Positions 63,344 through 64,000 of a stretch of DNA of 64,000 nt are shown one piece after another (position 1 is the stretch's first letter; each line of letters starts with the position of its first letter). The position numbers and the translations under genes are program-made. Location: NCBI GenBank assembly GCA_963854735.1, contig OY978097.1:1984001-2048000 (forward strand), given 5' to 3'. Below the pieces are notes generated by a model. That model was not told the origin of the DNA and did not search any database. It saw only the letters and a list, made by a program, of their open reading frames with translations. The stretch comes from Marvania coccoides. Lineage: Eukaryota > Chlorophyta > Trebouxiophyceae > Chlorellales > Chlorellaceae.

Positions 63344-64000
63344 GAACGCCGAGCACCCAGCACTGTGCGTCGGTCCTGGGAGCATGGCGCAGCGGCGCAC
63401 CCTTAAGGTTCAGGCTAAGCAGCAGCGAGTTGCATGGCGCCGCGTGTGTGGGAAACCTCGCTCCATTCTTGGCAGAAGTGGCGAGTGGAGCTTGGGCAAA
63501 TGCCGGCATTGTTGAGATGCGAGTCAAGAGAATTGTGGGCGCGAGAAAAGGGTGGACGCCAGCTGGCTAATGAGGGGCAGGAGCGATTGATAGCATGAAT
63601 CACTCGCCCTCACATTGCCGACACAAGGATTGTGGCCAACCAGGTGGCGCATGGGTCTGGTCGAAGCGATTGGCAGGTGATTTGGTCGTATTGTACATAA
63701 AGATTTCCTCGGACCAGCACAGTTGCAAAGTTTATAACTTAGTTTTAACGCCACCTACGCTCCACCTTCAATCTCTCCCATGAAAAGCTCCTTCAGGCGC
63801 GCAGTGGAGATTGCCTACTGGGTTGTCGAGGAGAGGCTGGGCGAGGACACTTGAATCTATCTAAACAACGGAGATCTCTGACTCAAAAGTCAGAGAAAAA
63901 CCCAAAAACAGGAAAGTTTTTCCTTGTAAAAATAAATTATTTGTAAAATATAAAATCCAAGCTGGCCACGCCGATGCCGGAAGAGCTTGATGCCAGCGTC
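63344..64000. other. gene-poor end of the window
   Basis: About 650 bases with several short overlapping open frames on both strands and no recognisable motif or clear codon bias. No RNA gene or repeat was recognised. Confidence 0.4.

Overview
This is a compact nuclear contig from a photosynthetic eukaryote, most likely a green alga. The main evidence is a chlorophyll b reductase of the NYC1/NOL type (47802-49285), which implies chlorophyll b. A MOC1-type plastid Holliday-junction resolvase, several N-termini that look like organelle transit peptides, and genes typical of eukaryotes (UFM1, GCFC/PAXBP1, SLC25A38, NDUFB8, STK16) support this. A chlorarachniophyte, which also has chlorophyll b, cannot be excluded. 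Exons are G+C-rich with strong G/C third positions, while introns and spacers are A+T-rich. I model about 58 introns, mostly 59-180 nt; four appear to be GC-AG rather than GT-AG. All gene models come from reading frames, splice phase and recognised protein motifs; no transcript data were available. Nearly every multi-exon model closes in frame.

Layout. 0-8.6 kb: a truncated gene at the left edge, a glycine-rich cold-shock protein, a SET-MYND methyltransferase, a flavin-dependent oxidoreductase (minus), a short-chain dehydrogenase and bL31. 8.6-18.9 kb: an ER-anchored ShKT-aldo/keto reductase, a nucleotide-sugar transporter, an STK16-like kinase, NADP-type glutamate dehydrogenase, a profilin-like protein and complex I NDUFB8. 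19-29.7 kb: an unknown plastid-like membrane protein, a VHL-box protein, a GH1 glucosidase, a TPM-RING fusion, MRNIP, a small KEN-box protein and an SLC25A38-like carrier. 30-47.4 kb: GCFC/PAXBP1, MOC1, a cis-prenyltransferase, a MYND protein, a plastid methyltransferase, a double universal-stress protein, a CobW GTPase, a DUF952 protein, a plastid-like unknown and a UBA protein. 47.8-60 kb: NYC1-like reductase, a BtuF-like metal receptor, lysyl-tRNA synthetase, UFM1, a very large oxalate-CoA ligase/oxalyl-CoA decarboxylase fusion and a second SET-MYND protein. 60-64 kb is different: few intact genes, broken reading frames and nested inverted repeats.

The strongest novelty is the 54209-58022 gene. 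It joins two consecutive enzymes of oxalate breakdown (oxalate to oxalyl-CoA, then to formyl-CoA plus CO2) into one predicted 1,123-residue protein, and a single uninterrupted exon crosses the junction. Other notable points are a UFM1 start codon split by an intron, a 30-bp duplication of a splice donor in the VHL-box gene, ShKT-AKR and TPM-RING fusions, and two dispersed non-coding repeat families. Most genes are housekeeping and are not organised in functional operons; neighbours are usually convergent or divergent with 70-400 bp between them.
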